The notes beneath the pieces were generated by a model. The model did not search any database. It was given only the letters and a program-made list of their open reading frames with translations, and had not been told where the DNA came from. The position numbers and the translations under genes were made by a program. Of a stretch of DNA of 7,774 nt, positions 5,408 through 7,774 are shown piece after piece (within the stretch, counting starts at the first letter, position 1; every line of letters starts with the position of its first letter). This stretch comes from Desulfobacteraceae bacterium (GTDB taxonomy: Bacteria > Desulfobacterota > DSM-4660 > Desulfatiglandales > Desulfatiglandaceae), in the NCBI GenBank assembly GCA_013203065.1, contig JABMQV010000277.1:1-7774 (forward strand), in the 5' to 3' direction.

Positions 5408-6442
5408 TTAGTCTAATTCAATGGGATATGCGCCATATTTTCTAACCGCTTCGGCCATGGCGATAACGCATTCGGGTTTCAAAAATGAGGCCAGGCTGTT
5501 CCCACTGGTGATAATATATCCACCGCCCGGTCCGCATCCCTTGATCAATTCTTTTACCTCGGCATCTACCTGCTCCGGTGTCCCCCTGCCCAACAGAACA
5601 AGATCGACGTTGCCCATAACGCACATCCGATCTCCAAATTCTTCCTTAATCGCCTTAATGTCCATGGGCCCCTTCTCATTTGGATGAATGCCCCAAACAC
5701 CCAATTCCAGCAGAATGGGAATGGACTCCTTGATATTGCCGTCGCTGTGGAGTACCCAGGGGATATGGAGCTTGTCGAGAACCCGTTTGTATCGTTCAAA
5801 CAGGAGATCTCTAAAGTCGGCAGGAGAAAAAAGCATGCCCGTTTTAAAGGCGTAGTCGTCGGTAGTCCAAAAAAAATCAAACCCCAACTGGTTGATCCTT
5901 TCGGCCACAACCACCATCCAGTCAAAGTAGATATCCAGCAGTCGCTCTACCAAAGCGCGGTTGTCGTATAAGAGCAGTGAGAAATTTTCCATGCCGAGGC
6001 TCAGCATCACCTGGGACAATCCGATTCGGGTCGCCAGATGGCAGGCATAATCACCCTTCTGCTTTACGAAATCCTCCGCTTCCCTGTAAAATTCGTCCTT
6101 TTTGGGGTCCGGCAATTGGATCATTTCCAGGTCATCTTCCGTTTTGATCATTCCCTCGCCGGGAAAGGTACGACCATCTTTGCCGACCTCCATTTTGACA
6201 TAGTCCTGAGCTCGCAAAATGAATCCGATATTGTCGTGGCCCAAGAAGGAAGCCACAGCCTTAGCCTGCTCCGCATCATAGGGGTTTTTCCTCAGGCTGC
6301 CGCCGGTGGCACCGCCTCCAATTTTTCTATTTAGAAGGGTTTCGGCCATGACCACATCCACAAAAACCTCGCAGTGGGGTACCCGGTCGGGCACCTCTCT
6401 CCGCAATGCGGCCAAAACCCTCTCGCGCGGACTCATTTTCAT
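5408..6442 (-). CDS. UroD/MtaA-family cobalamin-dependent methyltransferase
   Basis: This 344-aa protein has the uroporphyrinogen-decarboxylase (TIM-barrel) fold used by methylcobamide:CoM methyltransferases (MtaA, MtbA), CmuA and many uncharacterised relatives. The N-terminus SPRERVLAALRREVPDRVP is typical of this superfamily. Later landmarks are FFWTTDDYA at 191-199, the strand VLHSDGN at 231-237, GIHPNEKG at 251-258, VMGNVD at 275-280, and GGGYIITSGNSL at 306-317 followed by KPEC at 322-325. Classical MtaA/MtbA bind zinc with H-x-C and a later Cys. Here the site reads H232-S-D234 and the later position has Thr/Ser, so the metal site differs or is absent. The arginine-rich N-terminal heme-type UroD signature is also absent, so it is unlikely to be HemE. 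ATG at 6440-6442 has GGGAGG 8 nt upstream. The corrinoid-protein gene follows directly, which supports a methyl-transfer role. The methyl donor and acceptor are unknown. Confidence 0.9.
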   Translation of the reverse strand: MKMSPRERVLAALRREVPDRVPHCEVFVDVVMAETLLNRKIGGGATGGSLRKNPYDAEQAKAVASFLGHDNIGFILRAQDYVKMEVGKDGRTFPGEGMIKTEDDLEMIQLPDPKKDEFYREAEDFVKQKGDYACHLATRIGLSQVMLSLGMENFSLLLYDNRALVERLLDIYFDWMVVVAERINQLGFDFFWTTDDYAFKTGMLFSPADFRDLLFERYKRVLDKLHIPWVLHSDGNIKESIPILLELGVWGIHPNEKGPMDIKAIKEEFGDRMCVMGNVDLVLLGRGTPEQVDAEVKELIKGCGPGGGYIITSGNSLASFLKPECVIAMAEAVRKYGAYPIELD

Positions 6443-6534
6443 CTTTCTTTCCTCCCTATGACCCTGCCACTTCCTCCACCAGGTTCACGACTTGTCGCTC
6501 CATGCAATGCGTGGTATTCTGCTGACAGCTCCAT

Positions 6535-6563
6535 TCTATACCCCGCCAGGCTGTTCCGGGCAA
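6535..6563 (-). promoter_or_regulatory. Candidate sigma70-like promoter for the methyltransferase operon
   Basis: On the minus strand TTGCCC (revcomp of 6558-6563, 4 of 6) is followed by a 17-nt spacer and TATAGA (revcomp of 6535-6540, 4 of 6). Transcription would start near 6528, leaving about 85 nt of leader before the methyltransferase ATG at 6442. Both boxes are imperfect, so support is moderate. Confidence 0.35.
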
Positions 6564-6570
6564 GCTAAAA

Positions 6571-6630
6571 GATGGTAAGATAAAAACGAGAGATTTCAAA
6601 AAAAAATTATTTTGATATATCCTTACCATC
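6571..6630 (+). repeat. 60-bp inverted repeat upstream of the permease gene
   Basis: GATGGTAAG (6571-6579) and CTTACCATC (6622-6630) are perfect 9-bp arms. Inside them TCAAAA and TTTTGA form a second, AT-rich pair (about 6597-6615) around an A9 tract at 6598-6606. It could form a long leader hairpin in the permease transcript, serve as a double operator between divergent genes, or be a remnant of a small mobile element. No flanking target duplication is obvious. Confidence 0.5.
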
Positions 6631-6667
6631 ATTTGGTGAGACCCCGATCCAAAGAAAAGCTGAAAAT

Positions 6668-6673
6668 GGGAGG
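6668..6673 (+). promoter_or_regulatory. Shine-Dalgarno site deciding the permease start
   Basis: GGGAGG at 6668-6673 lies 4 nt before the ATG at 6678. It supports that start over the in-frame ATG at 6666 and over the TTG at 6612, which falls inside the inverted repeat at 6571-6630. The spacing is slightly short. Confidence 0.55.
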
Positions 6674-6677
6674 AAAA

Positions 6678-7571
6678 ATGCCCTGGTATGTCTATTCAAT
6701 TCTGTCATCATTATCTTTTGTGGGGTTATATCTTTGCGTAAGATGGTTGACTTCTAAGGGATTTGCCCCAAAACAAATACTCTTGTTCATGGTCGGTTTT
6801 GCCTTAATAGGGTTTTTTGGGGCAACGGCACCTTCGCTTCACCAGGTCATTAACTCCGATAACTTTCTCAGTTTTTTGGCAGCCGCCACATTTGCGGGCG
6901 TCTTCGCTTCGATTGGTCACTGGGCGGACTTTGAAGCGATTGGGAGGGCCCCAAATCCTGGCTACGCAACTTCCATAAGAAATTCCAGCATTTTGCCGGT
7001 AACCATTCTTTCGGTGTTTCTTTTTGACAGCTCGTTTGATTTTCTAAAGCTGCTGGGAATCCTTTTGATTCTTCCGGGGATCATAGCCCTGTTGATCGAA
7101 GGGAAAACCTTTCGCGAAAAGAAAGAGGGCGGGCCGGCATCCAAAAAACCTTGGATGCCTATGGCCTTCATAGCCTTGGCGGGTTATACCCTAACGGTTT
7201 TCGGGATGAAGAAAGCCACGCTGCTCGGATTTGCACCGCCAGAAATCTGTCTTTGTATATACATTGTCAATTTCATATTTTTCCTCGTCATTTGTCGAAA
7301 GGAATTAAGAAAGTATTTTCAAGATAGATCCAAATTGAGGTTTTTCTTGCCCGTTGTTCTCGCCTGCGCGGTTTTTGCGTTTGCAGTGAACTTGTTGAAT
7401 GTCAAAGGGATTGCGCTTGCCCCTAATCCAGGGTACCATGAAGCCATAAAAAACACGAATGTCCTATTCGTTACCTTGCTGGCTGTTCCATTGTTCTCTG
7501 CCAGTATCAACAAACAGAAAATGATCGGAGTCGTCAGTATCGTTGCGGGCATAATTGTCTTGGTTATTTAG
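6678..7571 (+). CDS. EamA/DMT-superfamily transporter, 10 TM
   Basis: This integral inner-membrane protein of 297 aa fits the drug/metabolite transporter superfamily, whose members export or exchange amino acids, nucleotides, drugs or sugars. I count about ten hydrophobic segments arranged 5+5, with a charged cytoplasmic-type loop (EGKTFREKKEGG, about residues 141-153) between the halves. The two halves are clearly duplicated. APNPGYATSIRNSSILPVT at 91-109 matches APNPGYHEAIKNTNVLFVT at 248-266, each followed by a hydrophobic segment, a short hydrophilic stretch (KLLG or KMIG) and a final helix. Most EamA proteins show a weaker internal repeat. I chose the ATG at 6678 because of the GGGAGG before it and because TM1 begins at once. 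ATG at 6666 adds 4 residues and TTG at 6612 adds 22. It diverges from the methyltransferase operon. Proximity hints at a shared substrate or product, but that is inference. The transported compound cannot be read from the sequence. Confidence 0.85.
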   Translation: MPWYVYSILSSLSFVGLYLCVRWLTSKGFAPKQILLFMVGFALIGFFGATAPSLHQVINSDNFLSFLAAATFAGVFASIGHWADFEAIGRAPNPGYATSIRNSSILPVTILSVFLFDSSFDFLKLLGILLILPGIIALLIEGKTFREKKEGGPASKKPWMPMAFIALAGYTLTVFGMKKATLLGFAPPEICLCIYIVNFIFFLVICRKELRKYFQDRSKLRFFLPVVLACAVFAFAVNLLNVKGIALAPNPGYHEAIKNTNVLFVTLLAVPLFSASINKQKMIGVVSIVAGIIVLVI

Positions 7572-7572
7572 A

Positions 7573-7634
7573 TCAAGAAAACGAATTCGGGAGAAATAAT
7601 GGTATTTCTGGAGTGGGGTTCGGGTGTTTCTTGA
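7573..7634 (+). repeat. Nested inverted repeats just after the permease stop
   Basis: Outer arms TCAAGAAA (7573-7580) and TTTCTTGA (7627-7634) are perfect over 8 bp. Inside them AGAAATA (7592-7598) and TATTTCT (7603-7609) form a 7-bp hairpin with an ATGG loop. It begins 2 nt after the permease stop codon, so it may cap or terminate that transcript. No T-run follows, so it is not a standard rho-independent terminator. Confidence 0.45.
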
Positions 7635-7647
7635 AGGCGCGCTCTCA

Positions 7648-7668
7648 AAGTGAATTTACCTCTCACTT
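7648..7668. repeat. Small inverted repeat
   Basis: AAGTGA (7648-7653) and TCACTT (7663-7668) are perfect 6-bp arms around a 9-nt loop. It sits between the nested repeat at 7573-7634 and the larger one at 7674-7753. Confidence 0.35.
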
Positions 7669-7673
7669 CCGCA

Positions 7674-7753
7674 GTGGGTGATATTTGGGGTGTTCTCCTA
7701 ATGAATCCTATTGGCTTCTCCATGGTTTCGGCAAAACCCCAAATATCGGCCAC
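7674..7753. repeat. 80-bp element with 21-nt inverted arms
   Basis: The arms 7674-7694 and 7733-7753 match at 18 of 21 positions when one is reversed and complemented. They contain a perfect 12-bp core, GATATTTGGGGT (7680-7691) and ACCCCAAATATC (7736-7747), and an outer GTGG/CCAC pair. The 38-nt interior has no coding sense that I recognise. It could be a dispersed palindromic repeat or MITE-like remnant, the end of a mobile element continuing beyond the window, or a large transcript hairpin. Copies elsewhere in the genome would decide. Confidence 0.6.
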
Positions 7754-7774
7754 GCTACGACGACTGGTTTAGAG

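Noticed and set aside
6443..6611. tRNA or small RNA gene in the divergent control region
   Set aside because: A GGTTCACGACT-like stretch at about 6482 recalled a T-arm, but no acceptor, D or anticodon arms pair around it.
7568..7753. 61-codon minus-strand open frame at the right edge
   Set aside because: It coincides with the inverted-repeat cluster, has no ribosome site that I can see, and its translation is low in recognisable structure. It is more likely a by-product of the repeats.

Overview
The window reads as ordinary bacterial chromosome. It most likely comes from an anaerobic, sulfate-reducer-like lineage (Desulfobacterota, formerly deltaproteobacteria). That placement is an inference from two things: a corrinoid-protein and UroD-type methyltransferase pair, and a ThiF/MoeB-type enzyme with a C-terminal extension. 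There is no rRNA, tRNA, CRISPR array, transposase or recognisable phage gene.

Layout from left to right. A truncated glutathione S-transferase-like gene runs off the left edge on the minus strand. It has its own sigma70-like promoter. Next come four separately spaced minus-strand genes: cysteine synthase A (cysK), a small heavy-metal-associated (HMA) protein, a ThiF/MoeB/HesA-family E1-like adenylyltransferase, and a diacylglycerol-kinase-family lipid kinase. They point the same way, but the gaps are 133-214 bp and two of those gaps hold terminator-like hairpins, so they are probably not one operon. A plus-strand UspA-type protein follows. It is preceded by a 28-bp dyad that overlaps a candidate promoter.

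The clearest functional unit lies at 4605-6442 on the minus strand. A UroD/MtaA-family methyltransferase is followed by its likely partner, a B12-binding corrinoid protein with an intact DxHxxG motif. No substrate-specific methyltransferase and no corrinoid activator is present in the window, so substrate and product are unknown. Diverging from this unit is a 10-TM EamA/DMT-type permease with an obvious internal duplication.

The noncoding DNA holds several inverted repeats. The most striking run is at 7573-7753, downstream of the permease. It ends in a 21-nt pair of imperfect arms with a perfect 12-bp core. Another 9-bp-arm repeat lies just upstream of the permease. I found no convincing undescribed multi-gene system. 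The points most worth a second look are the methyltransferase with a non-canonical metal-site motif, the ThiF-like enzyme with no visible sulfur-carrier partner, the UspA protein with a degenerate nucleotide loop, and the inverted-repeat clusters.
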